A stretch of DNA of 15,288 bases from Halobacteriales archaeon QS_9_67_15 (GTDB lineage: Archaea > Halobacteriota > Halobacteria > Halobacteriales > Haloarculaceae): the NCBI GenBank assembly GCA_003023165.1, contig PXSD01000077.1, positions 948 through 16,235 on the forward strand, in the 5' to 3' direction. The notes beneath the pieces are model-generated. The model was given only the letters and a program-made list of their open reading frames with translations. It searched no databases and was not told the DNA's origin. A program made the translations under genes and the position numbers. Positions 1 to 6,401 of the stretch are shown here, piece after piece (the stretch's first letter is position 1; every line of letters begins with the position of its first letter).

Positions 1-402
1 ACCGTAAACGACTGTCGGGATCCCCGCCAGGATCTCGAGTCCGGGCTTCAGTACTGACCGGGCGCGGTCGCTGGCGTACTCGCTCAGATAGACCGCAGCG
101 AGCACGCCGGTCGGTAGTGCGAACAGCGCGGAGATGACGGTCACCAGCAGTGTCCCGCTCAACAGCGGGAGCACGCCGAACTGCCCGCGGCTCAACAGGA
201 ACTCCGTTCCGAAAAAGAACGACGCCGGATCGACGAGCCTGAAGAAGTCGATCGCGTCCCGCGCGAGCAGAGCGACGATGCTGACGGTCACCAGTATCGA
301 GACGCCGGCACAGAGAGCGAGGATATATCGGTACAGTCGCTCGCGTGCGGCGCGCCCCGACGGCCGGGACGTGATCTCGGGGTCCGGTGTCTCGGTACTC
401 AT
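1..402 (-). CDS. pstC: Phosphate ABC transporter permease PstC, N-terminal part (cut by window edge)
   Basis: Inner component of the high-affinity phosphate importer; with PstA it forms the membrane channel that receives phosphate from PstS. Only the first 134 codons are present; the gene runs off the left edge. The protein starts MSTETPDPEI, has a hydrophobic segment at about residues 24-46 (ILALCAGVSI onward), a second at about 84-105, and reaches the AGIPTVVYG stretch at the edge, a loop typical of PstC/PstA permeases. The ATG at 402 is chosen because AGGAGA lies 6 bases before it on the minus strand, a good Shine-Dalgarno site for an internal operon gene. It lies 36 bases after the pstS stop, so the two are almost surely co-transcribed. 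PstA is the alternative family member, but gene order after pstS favours PstC. Confidence 0.88.
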   Translation of the reverse strand, partial: MSTETPDPEITSRPSGRAARERLYRYILALCAGVSILVTVSIVALLARDAIDFFRLVDPASFFFGTEFLLSRGQFGVLPLLSGTLLVTVISALFALPTGVLAAVYLSEYASDRARSVLKPGLEILAGIPTVVYG

Positions 403-438
403 CTCGTCTCTCCTGGTCCAGCCATTGCGATATCTCGA

Positions 439-1560
439 TTACCGACCGGCGGCCTCGTCAAGCTTTTCGAGGTTCGAATCGCGCATGTCGACGCTCGACG
501 GGACGTAGCCGATCTCCTGGACGATCTCGGTCTCGGCTTGCGTGAGATAGAAGTTCATGAACTGGTAGAAGTTCTCACGTTCGAGCGAGGACTTCGCGGC
601 GTAGATGAACAGCGGTCGCGCCATCGGGTAGGAGCCGTCCTTGGCGTTCGCGAGGCTCGGTTCGGAGGGTTCGTCGCCCTCCTCCGCTGCGATCTTGACA
701 GCCTTCACCTGGTCGGAGTTGGATTTGTAGTAGGCGTAGCCGAAGTAGCCCATCGCGTGCGGGTTGTCGCGGATACCCTGAACGATCTGCTCGTCCTCCT
801 CCGTGGGCTGGTGCTGGGCGGTGTGATTGTAGTCCTCACCGACGACGTTCGCGTTGAACCAGTCGTAGGTACCGGAGGTTTCGGCCGGACCGTACAGGGC
901 GAACTCCTCGTCGGGCCACTCGTCGCGCACGTCCGACCACATCTGAGCACCGTCTTCGCGCCAGATCTGAGACAGTTCGTCGAAAGTTATGCTGTCGACC
1001 CAGTCGGCGTCGTTGTTGACCGCCATCGTCAGCGCGTCGCCCGCGATCTCGAACTCGACCGGTTCGACTCCGTTGCTCGAACACATCTCGGTCTCGCTGT
1101 CCTTGATCGGGCGCGACGCACCATTAAGGTCCGAATCGCCGGGACAGAACCAGTTCTCGAAGCCGCCACCGCTCCCCGTGGAGTCGACGGTGACGTTGAC
1201 TTCGGGGTGTTCGTTCATGAACTCTTCCGCCATCCGGTCCGAGATCGGGAAGACCGTGCTGCTCCCCTTGACGATGATCTCGCCGGAGAGCTGGTCGCTA
1301 CCGCCGCTCGTGGTGTCTGTTTCGCTGCCACCGTCCATTCCGTCGTCCCCGTCACTACCGCCACTGCCATCGCTTCCGTCACTACCGTCACTACCGTCAC
1401 TGCCATCACTGCCGTCGCTGCCGTCGCCACCACTGTTGCCGTCCCCTTCCTCATCGCTCGTACACCCGGCGAGCGCGACCGCTCCCGCTGCACCAGACGC
1501 AAGTATGAATTTTCTACGTGTTACGTCGTTTGCCAGACGCTCAGAGTCCTGCGTCATCAA
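439..1560 (-). CDS. pstS: Phosphate-binding lipoprotein PstS
   Basis: Extracellular phosphate-binding protein of the Pst importer, 373 residues. The N-terminus has a twin-arginine motif RRKF (15-18), a hydrophobic stretch and a lipobox LAGC with Cys33, so it is predicted to be Tat-exported and lipid-anchored, as is usual in haloarchaea. Residues about 34-90 are a low-complexity Gly/Ser/Asp linker with six GSD units. The binding domain starts near residue 95: GSSTVFPIS, then STGSGGGF, ASRPIKD and SGTYDWF, the phosphate-contacting loops of the PstS/PBP family. Two Met codons open the frame (1560 and 1557); a TATA-like box about 30 bases upstream fits a leaderless or near-leaderless message. It is the first gene of the operon with pstC. 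Expression is likely induced by phosphate starvation (inference from the family). Confidence 0.93.
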   Translation of the reverse strand: MMTQDSERLANDVTRRKFILASGAAGAVALAGCTSDEEGDGNSGGDGSDGSDGSDGSDGSDGSDGSGGSDGDDGMDGGSETDTTSGGSDQLSGEIIVKGSSTVFPISDRMAEEFMNEHPEVNVTVDSTGSGGGFENWFCPGDSDLNGASRPIKDSETEMCSSNGVEPVEFEIAGDALTMAVNNDADWVDSITFDELSQIWREDGAQMWSDVRDEWPDEEFALYGPAETSGTYDWFNANVVGEDYNHTAQHQPTEEDEQIVQGIRDNPHAMGYFGYAYYKSNSDQVKAVKIAAEEGDEPSEPSLANAKDGSYPMARPLFIYAAKSSLERENFYQFMNFYLTQAETEIVQEIGYVPSSVDMRDSNLEKLDEAAGR

Positions 1561-1589
1561 CTCAATAGAGTCGGGACCGTACTAAACGG

Positions 1590-1598
1590 GTTTATATG
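1590..1598 (-). promoter_or_regulatory. TATA-like box of the pst operon
   Basis: On the minus strand the sequence reads CATATAAAC, centred about 33 bases before the pstS start at 1560. Transcription would begin within a few bases of the start codon. The surrounding 1600-1700 is the most AT-rich part of the window and may hold regulator sites. Confidence 0.6.
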
Positions 1599-1614
1599 AG
1601 TGGTACATTCCAAG

Positions 1615-1700
1615 AAATACCCATATAGATTTGAACTGTCGGAACAGCTTGTGAGCGTACGACACATACTCATATGTAGTCTATATAGCATATATGTCCG
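1615..1700. promoter_or_regulatory. AT-rich upstream region of pstS with repeated ATATAG/CATATG motifs
   Basis: This stretch contains CATATAGAT (1622-1630), CATATG (1671-1676), CTATATAG (1681-1688) and CATATATG (1689-1696), in a genome whose intergenic DNA is otherwise GC-rich. It lies 60-140 bases upstream of pstS. It could be the control region for phosphate-dependent regulation or extra TATA-like elements. No operator consensus is claimed. Confidence 0.35.
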
Positions 1701-1755
1701 TATTCGAACATCAGACGGTGCGGTCGCAGGGCCAGCGTAGCCGTCGGAGCGCGCC

Positions 1756-2202
1756 GTGTACCGGACGAATTCGGACGCTCAGCCGTCTACCGGGATGAAG
1801 TCCTCGGGGTGGTCGTGTTCGAACGTGGCGAGGTGGGTCCCGTCGAGCAACTCGACGTGCGAGCAGAGGACGCCCGCCGACCGGGCGGCGTCGGCGAGGT
1901 CGCTGGCGGGACTGCCGGTCAACGCCGAGGCGATCGACGACGCCGTCGACGAACTGCTCGGCGACCGGTCGCTCCCCGGCGGGGCACAGGCGGCCGTCGA
2001 CGAGGCGGTCGACCGAAGGAAAGCCGGCGACGACCGCGAGGCCGCCGAGCGCCTCCGCGAGACCTTCGGCTCCCGGTGTGACGCCGAGGAACCCGGGACC
2101 TACGCGACGGGCGACGGCGAGAACCGCTGTTTCCGCTCCGAAGACGACTACCGCGGCGTCGCCGAGACGATCGCCGCCAGAGGACACGGCGACGGGGAGT
2201 AG
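1756..2202 (+). CDS. Hypothetical acidic protein, probably 5'-truncated
   Basis: Function unknown. From about base 1915 to the TAG at 2202 this frame has typical haloarchaeal codon use and composition (for example NAEAIDDAVDELLGDR, then a charged helical stretch and a C-terminal part with two Cys, FGSRCDAEE and NRCFRSEDDY). The open frame extends back to an ATG at 1756, but the first ~50 codons are Ser/Thr/Arg-rich and look like the shadow of the minus-strand fragment over the same bases. The true start is therefore unclear and the original N-terminus may be lost. Only the C-terminal ~95 residues are well supported. It precedes taw1 by 69 bases, but taw1 has its own TATA-like box. Confidence 0.45.
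   Translation: MYRTNSDAQPSTGMKSSGWSCSNVARWVPSSNSTCEQRTPADRAASARSLAGLPVNAEAIDDAVDELLGDRSLPGGAQAAVDEAVDRRKAGDDREAAERLRETFGSRCDAEEPGTYATGDGENRCFRSEDDYRGVAETIAARGHGDGE
1779..1922 (-). pseudogene. Coding-like 3' fragment of an unrecognised gene
   Basis: On the minus strand, an open frame ending in TGA at 1781-1779 reads TGSPASDLADAARSAGVLC, then HVELLDGTHLATFEHD and HPEDFIPVDG. Codon choice (GAC, GTC, CTC, CAC, GAG) and acidity are those of a true haloarchaeal protein. The only start-like codon is a TTG at 1922; upstream the frame becomes Ser/Thr-rich like an antisense shadow. About 47 residues remain, so it is either a very small protein started at TTG or, more likely, the 3' end of a truncated gene. 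I do not recognise the family. It points away from the next fragment and toward the pst control region. Confidence 0.35.
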
Positions 2203-2240
2203 TCGACGGCCCGCGCTGGTCCCACGACCGGAGGAACAGA

Positions 2241-2250
2241 TGTATACGAA
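2241..2250 (+). promoter_or_regulatory. TATA-like box of taw1
   Basis: TGTATACGAA centred 27 bases before the taw1 ATG at 2272, the spacing of a leaderless haloarchaeal promoter. Confidence 0.5.
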
Positions 2251-2271
2251 TCCCCGTCCTGTCCTCTCTCA

Positions 2272-3255
2272 ATGAGCGAGTCGGACGGTCCCAAACAGGT
2301 AGACGACCCGGACTACCACAGCGAGAACCACACCGCCGCCCAGACCTGCGGGTGGACGGCGAACTCGCTGCGCGGAGAGGGCAAATGCTACAAGTACGCG
2401 TTCTACGGGATCGAGTCCCATCGCTGTATTCAGATGACGCCGGTCGTCAAGTGCAACGAGCGCTGTGTCTTCTGCTGGCGCGACCACGCGGGCCACGCCT
2501 ACGAACTCGGCGACGTGGAGTGGGACGACCCCAGCGCCGTCGCCGACGCCTCGCTGAAACTCCAGAAGAAGCTCCTCTCCGGGTTCGGCGGCAACGAGGA
2601 AGTGCCCCGCGAGCGCTTCGAGGAGGCGATGGAGCCGCGACACGTCGCCATCTCGCTCGACGGCGAACCCTCCCTCTATCCGTACCTCCCGGAACTCATC
2701 GAGGAGTTCCGCGACCGTGACATCACGACGTTCCTCGTCTCCAACGGGACGAAACCCGACGTGTTGGCGGAGTGTGACCCCACGCAGTTGTACGTCAGCG
2801 TCGACGCGCCCGACCGCTGGACGTTCGACGACACCGTGAAGCCCGTCGAGGACAACGCCTGGGAGCGGCTGATCGACACGCTGGACGTGCTCGCCGAGAA
2901 AGACGAAACGCGGACGGTCCTCCGGACGACGCTCGTCAAGGGCAACAACATGCACCACCCCGAGTGGTACGCCTCGATGTTCCAGCGAGCGGATCCGGAC
3001 TTCATCGAACTGAAGGCGTACATGCACGTCGGCCACTCGCGCGGACGGCTCGACCGCGACTCGATGCCCGAACACGAGGAGGTCCGCGAGTTCACCGAGG
3101 ACGTGATGGAACACATGCCGGAACACGACTACCTCAACGACGTGCCCGTCTCGCACGTCACCCTCCTCTCGAAGACCGAGGACACCTGGGTGCCGAAGCT
3201 CCGGAAGGACAGCGAGTTCTGGGCACGGGACCCCTACGCGGAAGTGAGCGAGTAA
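2272..3255 (+). CDS. taw1: S-adenosylmethionine-dependent tRNA 4-demethylwyosine synthase Taw1
   Basis: Radical-SAM enzyme that builds the tricyclic 4-demethylwyosine base from N1-methylguanosine and pyruvate at position 37 of tRNA-Phe, which supports reading-frame maintenance. 327 residues, full length for archaeal TYW1/Taw1. The radical-SAM cluster motif CNERCVFC gives Cys61, Cys65 and Cys68. Three more cysteines, Cys26, Cys39 and Cys52, have the spacing known for the second iron-sulfur cluster of archaeal TYW1. A GEPSLYPYL stretch (the SAM-contact Gly-Glu motif) and LVSNGTKPD follow. The ATG at 2272 fits the TATA-like box 27 bases upstream. It converges with the ArsA-like gene. No damage is visible. 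Confidence 0.95.
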   Translation: MSESDGPKQVDDPDYHSENHTAAQTCGWTANSLRGEGKCYKYAFYGIESHRCIQMTPVVKCNERCVFCWRDHAGHAYELGDVEWDDPSAVADASLKLQKKLLSGFGGNEEVPRERFEEAMEPRHVAISLDGEPSLYPYLPELIEEFRDRDITTFLVSNGTKPDVLAECDPTQLYVSVDAPDRWTFDDTVKPVEDNAWERLIDTLDVLAEKDETRTVLRTTLVKGNNMHHPEWYASMFQRADPDFIELKAYMHVGHSRGRLDRDSMPEHEEVREFTEDVMEHMPEHDYLNDVPVSHVTLLSKTEDTWVPKLRKDSEFWARDPYAEVSE

Positions 3256-3311
3256 ACTACCCCGCCCTACTCGCTCTCTCGAGCCTTGCGGTCCGTGGTC
3301 ACTCCTTGAGG

Positions 3312-3324
3312 GCGGAGGCTCCGC
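3312..3324 (+). terminator. Hairpin between convergent taw1 and the ArsA-like gene
   Basis: GCGGAG and CTCCGC form a perfect 6-bp inverted repeat around a single base, in the 99-base gap between two convergent genes. There is no clear T-run, so termination is an inference from position. Confidence 0.25.
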
Positions 3325-3354
3325 GCTACCGCTTGCTGAACCGCTCCGTCTCGT

Positions 3355-4290
3355 CTAACTCCCGACCGGGAGGTGCGTCCCGACTCGTTCGAGCGCATCC
3401 AGTCTGGTCACCTCTCCCGAGCTATCCGGGACCGTCCACGTCTCCAGCCCGGGGAGCGCGTCCCGGAGTCTCGCCATCGACTCCTCCTGGACGGCCTGCT
3501 TCCCCCGACAGCGGTCGCAGTCGCCCGCGTCGTCGATCACCTTGTTGACGACGAGCGTCGTCACCGGTACGTCGAACGCTCGCAGTTGCGCGACCAAGCG
3601 CTCGCTTTCGCGGACGGCCATCGTCTCGGGGACGGTGACGACGCGGAACGCCGTGCGCTCGGGGTCGCACAACACCCGACCGACGCGCTCCATCCGCTCG
3701 CGCGTCTCGGCGAACTCGTCGGGACCGTCGCGGCGTTTCGTCCCCATCGGACCGAACATCATCGTCCGGGCGGCGTCGACCTTCCGGCGGACCTGGTCCC
3801 GCAGGTCCAGCGCCGTCGCCAGCCCGCGGTCCATCACCGACGGGAGGTCGAGCAGCCTGAGCGTGTGGCCGGTCGGTGCGGTGTCGAAGACGACCCGGTC
3901 CCACCGGTGGGCGTCGAGGTACGTCGCCAGCCCCTCCAGCGCGGCCAGTTCGTCGCTCCCCGGCATCACCCCGGAGGTGAACAGGTCCGCGATCTCCGCC
4001 TCGTCCATTCGGAGCCCGGCGTCGGCGAGTTCCTCGGCGAGCGCCTCGAACAGCGACCGATAGCGGTCGACCCCCGTCTGTGGGTCTGCCTCGACGCCCC
4101 AGAGGTTCTCGCGGACCGCCATGGGTTCCCCACTGATCTTCGTCTCGACCGCGTCGGCCAGCGAGTGGGCGGGGTCCGTCGAGACGACGAGCGTCTCGTG
4201 GCCGTCCTCGGCGAGTCGAAGTCCCGTCGCGGCCGCGACCGTCGTCTTGCCGACGCCACCCTTGCCACCGTACAGGACGAACTCAGTCAT
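3355..4290 (-). CDS. ArsA/Get3-family ATPase
   Basis: Soluble P-loop ATPase of the ArsA/Get3 group, 311 residues. In archaea such proteins are thought to act in tail-anchored membrane protein targeting; arsenite export is the other known family role. No arsenical-resistance genes are nearby, which favours the Get3-like reading. Visible motifs: deviant Walker A GKGGVGKTT (9-17), switch I DPAHSL (39-44), DTAPTGHT (136-143), VVNK with Lys250, and a CDRC zinc-type pair (Cys258, Cys261) like the dimer zinc site of Get3. The open frame extends 65 codons further upstream, but MTEFVLYGGKGG is the natural N-terminus and AAGTTATGT lies about 28 bases before this ATG. It is divergent from the zinc-ribbon gene at 4469. 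Confidence 0.9.
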   Translation of the reverse strand: MTEFVLYGGKGGVGKTTVAAATGLRLAEDGHETLVVSTDPAHSLADAVETKISGEPMAVRENLWGVEADPQTGVDRYRSLFEALAEELADAGLRMDEAEIADLFTSGVMPGSDELAALEGLATYLDAHRWDRVVFDTAPTGHTLRLLDLPSVMDRGLATALDLRDQVRRKVDAARTMMFGPMGTKRRDGPDEFAETRERMERVGRVLCDPERTAFRVVTVPETMAVRESERLVAQLRAFDVPVTTLVVNKVIDDAGDCDRCRGKQAVQEESMARLRDALPGLETWTVPDSSGEVTRLDALERVGTHLPVGS

Positions 4291-4313
4291 CGACTGTCGT
4301 TCGGCCCGCGTTG

Positions 4314-4322
4314 ACATAACTT
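4314..4322 (-). promoter_or_regulatory. TATA-like box of the ArsA-like gene
   Basis: AAGTTATGT on the minus strand, centred 28 bases before the ATG at 4290; supports this start over longer options. Confidence 0.5.
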
Positions 4323-4437
4323 CACCAGCACACCCGTCGGATACCGCCGACCCACCGAACGGCCACTTGGTCCGGGAGAGCGGCCGTACACCGCTCTCGG
4401 ACGCCGATACCGGCCGGTTCGACGGCTCGGCGAGTCG

Positions 4438-4446
4438 CTTATCAAA
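4438..4446 (+). promoter_or_regulatory. TATA-like box of the small zinc-ribbon gene
   Basis: CTTATCAAA centred about 27 bases before the ATG at 4469; consistent with a leaderless message. Confidence 0.55.
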
Positions 4447-4468
4447 CCCCGGTCGCGTAGCCCCTGAC

Positions 4469-4636
4469 ATGGGAGTACTTAACACACTCTCCGACGCGCT
4501 GTCGTCCGGGGAGCGCGGAGCGAACCGATACCGCTGTCGAGACTGCGGCCGGCAGTTCGCCTATCCCGCGGAGTTAGACGAGCCCGACTGCCCGTACTGC
4601 AACGCCCCGACGCTCGAATCGTTCGACGCGCGATGA
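4469..4636 (+). CDS. Small zinc-ribbon protein (55 aa)
   Basis: A 55-residue protein, MGVLNTLSDALSSGERG at the N-terminus, with two knuckles CRDC (Cys23, Cys26) and CPYC (Cys41, Cys44), the C-x2-C...C-x2-C layout of a single zinc ribbon. Small zinc-finger proteins of this kind are very common in haloarchaea; most have no known function, and roles in nucleic-acid or protein binding are inferred. The ATG at 4469 is chosen for the TATA-like box 27 bases before it and the match to typical N-termini. It stands alone, divergent from the ArsA-like gene and followed by 264 bases without a convincing gene. Confidence 0.8.
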   Translation: MGVLNTLSDALSSGERGANRYRCRDCGRQFAYPAELDEPDCPYCNAPTLESFDAR

Positions 4637-4781
4637 CTGGTGGAGCCGGCGAGCGGTCGAGGCAGCCGTAGCGGAGTCGACGACTGGAACGGCTAAAATG
4701 GCCGGAAACTCTCCTGTAGAGCCCTCAACTGCCGAAACACCGGTCGACAGCCAAGCCGACGCCGTTATAACGCACGGCTCC

Positions 4782-4860
4782 GAACTTCGTACACTCGCCG
4801 CGCGACCGACGAGAACTTCGCACAACTCACGCACTGTTCCACTTCTGAGATGCGTTCCAC
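4782..4860. promoter_or_regulatory. Two pairs of direct repeats upstream of the flavin operon
   Basis: GAACTTCG followed by one base and ACA occurs at 4782-4793 and again at 4813-4824. GTTCCAC occurs at 4836-4842 and 4854-4860, an 18-base period, the second copy ending just before the TATA-like box. Position suggests binding sites for a regulator of the riboflavin kinase operon, possibly the kinase itself, whose N-terminal domain is DNA-binding. No consensus is claimed. Confidence 0.3.
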
Positions 4861-4864
4861 ATTC

Positions 4865-4874
4865 GATATACTTA
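4865..4874 (+). promoter_or_regulatory. TATA-like box of the rbkR-ribB operon
   Basis: GATATACTTA centred about 32 bases before the ATG at 4901; predicts a leader of only a few bases. Confidence 0.55.
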
Positions 4875-4900
4875 TCGGCCGGTAGCTGTTAGTGAGGAGC

Positions 4901-5623
4901 ATGACAGGAGTCACGGCGTCGTCGGCCGGGCACGCCGAGCTGGCGACGTTGAAGGCGCTGGCGCTGCAGGGCGGGCTCGACGGCGACCAGAAGGTATCGT
5001 GCTCGGCACTGGCCGAGCGACTCGACGCGTCGACGCAGACGGCCTCGCGACGGCTTCAGCGGCTGGAGGAGGCCGACCTCGTCGAGCGCGAAATCGTCAG
5101 CGACGGGCAGTGGGTGACGGTGACCGCCACCGGACAGCGCGTACTCCAGCGCGAGTACACCGACTACCGACGCATCTTTGAGCGCGACGCGAGCGTCGAA
5201 CTCCACGGCTCGATCACCAGCGGGATGGGCGAAGGTCGCCACTACATCTCGCTCCCGGGCTACATGCGCCAGTTCGAGGAGAAGCTCGGCTACGAGCCGT
5301 TCCTCGGGACGCTCAACGTCGAACTGACCGACGAGAGCGCCCGCGAACGCGGGCATCTCACTTCCTTCGAGCCGATCACCGTCGAGGGGTGGGAGGACGA
5401 CGAACGGACGTACGGGCCGGCGTACTGCTATCCGGCGTCGCTGTCGGCCTTGACCGCATCTTCGCCGTCAGTCAGCCAGGAGAACGTCTCGATATTCCGG
5501 ACGACGGGCGGTTTGCCGCCGGCCACGTACGCCGAGGCGATGAAGAACAGGAAGACGCTCCGCGACGAACTCGCCCTCGAAGACGGTTCCGCACTCACCA
5601 TCCATGTCTCCGAACAGCGATAG
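4901..5623 (+). CDS. rbkR: HTH regulator / CTP-dependent riboflavin kinase, with an abnormal C-terminal segment
   Basis: Archaeal bifunctional protein: a winged-helix domain (residues about 10-80, with ASTQTASRRLQRLEEADLV as recognition region) joined to a CTP-dependent riboflavin kinase domain (DUF120, from about 97) that makes FMN. Kinase signatures: GSITSGMGEGRHYISLPGY (103-121) and FLGTLNVEL (134-142). 240 residues; ATG at 4901 is preferred to an upstream GTG at 4892 because of the TATA-like box. It overlaps or abuts ribB. Oddity: between CYPA (ending near base 5437) and LRDELALEDG (from 5558), family members carry an acidic block with a P-x-RT-H type motif; here are 40 unrelated Ser/Thr-rich residues, and the opposite strand of this stretch looks coding. 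The frame is open, but kinase activity is doubtful. That comparison rests on memory of the family. Confidence 0.85.
   Translation: MTGVTASSAGHAELATLKALALQGGLDGDQKVSCSALAERLDASTQTASRRLQRLEEADLVEREIVSDGQWVTVTATGQRVLQREYTDYRRIFERDASVELHGSITSGMGEGRHYISLPGYMRQFEEKLGYEPFLGTLNVELTDESARERGHLTSFEPITVEGWEDDERTYGPAYCYPASLSALTASSPSVSQENVSIFRTTGGLPPATYAEAMKNRKTLRDELALEDGSALTIHVSEQR
5428..5559 (-). other. Coding-like segment antisense inside the riboflavin kinase gene
   Basis: Read on the minus strand, this stretch gives SVFLFFIASAYVAGG followed by KPPVVRNIETFSWLTDG and EDAVKADSDAG, with third positions almost all G or C, a membrane-like start and an acidic end. On the plus strand the same bases give a Ser/Thr/Pro-rich peptide, the usual look of an antisense shadow. 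It has no start or natural end of its own. It looks like a gene piece of other origin placed in reverse. I do not recognise the donor gene. Confidence 0.35.
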
Positions 5624-6293
5624 CATGACCGGCGACGCATCGACCGCGGCGGCCAGCGTCGAACGCGCGACCGACGCGCTCCGGCGCGGCGACCCGGTCC
5701 TCGTCCACGACGCCGCCGACCGCGAGGGCGAGACCGACCTGATCTACCCCGCAGGTGCCGTCACGCCCGCGGCCGTCCGGCAGATGCGCAACGACGCCGG
5801 CGGTCTCGTCTGCGTCGCGCTCGGGGACAGCGTCGCCGCGACGTTCGACCTCCCCTACGTCCGGGACGTGCTCGACCACCCGGCCGCCGCCGCCCACGAA
5901 CTCGGCTACGACGACCGCTCGTCGTTCTCGCTGACGGTGAACCACCGCGACACCTACACCGGGATCACCGACGAGGACCGCGCGCTGACGATCACCGAAC
6001 TCGCCGCCGCCGCGGCCGACCCCGCCGGCACCGACTTCGCGAGCGAGTTCCGCGCGCCCGGTCACGTCCACGTCCTCCGGGCCGCACCGGACCTGCTCGC
6101 CGACCGCGAGGGCCACACCGAACTCGCGCTCGCACTCGCCGGTGCGGCGGACCGCCCGCCCGCGATGGTCGTCTGCGAGATGCTCGACGACGACACCGGC
6201 GGCGCGCTCTCGCCCGCCGCCGCCCGCAACTACGCCGACCGCGAGGGACTGGTCTACGTTGAGGGCGCGGCCATCATCGACCGTCTCCGGTAG
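5604..6293 (+). CDS. ribB: 3,4-dihydroxy-2-butanone 4-phosphate synthase
   Basis: Converts ribulose 5-phosphate to 3,4-dihydroxy-2-butanone 4-phosphate and formate, the four-carbon donor for the riboflavin ring. 229 residues from ATG 5604, or 222 from ATG 5625. Signature elements: the acidic metal loop DREGETDLIYPAG, the RNDAGGLVCVAL strand, VNHRDTYTGITDEDRALTI, FRAPGHVHVLRA and GHTELALALA. The 5604 start overlaps the kinase gene by 20 bases; the 5625 start lies one base after its TAG (5621-5623) and suits termination-reinitiation, and the family N-terminus would fit either. It is clearly translated with the upstream kinase gene, so one operon joins riboflavin synthesis to FMN formation. The gene looks intact. 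Confidence 0.93.
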   Translation: MSPNSDSMTGDASTAAASVERATDALRRGDPVLVHDAADREGETDLIYPAGAVTPAAVRQMRNDAGGLVCVALGDSVAATFDLPYVRDVLDHPAAAAHELGYDDRSSFSLTVNHRDTYTGITDEDRALTITELAAAAADPAGTDFASEFRAPGHVHVLRAAPDLLADREGHTELALALAGAADRPPAMVVCEMLDDDTGGALSPAAARNYADREGLVYVEGAAIIDRLR

Positions 6294-6370
6294 CGGCGCA
6301 GTCGGCCGCGTCTCGGACCGAGGGGCGGCGACCGTCCGCGATTCGACCGGGGCGAGCGGACCGTGCCCGA

Positions 6371-6380
6371 CCTTTTTGAC
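6371..6380 (+). promoter_or_regulatory. TATA-like box of the TIM-barrel isomerase gene
   Basis: CCTTTTTGAC centred 27 bases before the ATG at 6402. It decides against the GTG start at 6363, which would lie upstream of this box. Confidence 0.45.
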
Positions 6381-6401
6381 GCGCCCGCTCGCGGTCCCGG
6401 T

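Noticed and set aside
403..425. Eight-codon reading frame overlapping the pstC start (MAGPGETR)
   Set aside because: It could be read as a leader peptide, but it is better explained by the Shine-Dalgarno region of pstC.
465..485. GGTTCGAATC, resembling a tRNA T-arm
   Set aside because: It lies in the coding sequence of pstS and no other tRNA arms or acceptor stem are present nearby.
538..1599. Long plus-strand open frame opposite pstS
   Set aside because: It is Val/Arg-rich, lacks any family motif and is the antisense shadow of a clear PstS gene.
4698..4892. 64-codon plus-strand frame upstream of the riboflavin kinase
   Set aside because: Composition is not halophilic, there is no promoter at the right distance, and it covers the repeats and TATA-like box of the flavin operon.
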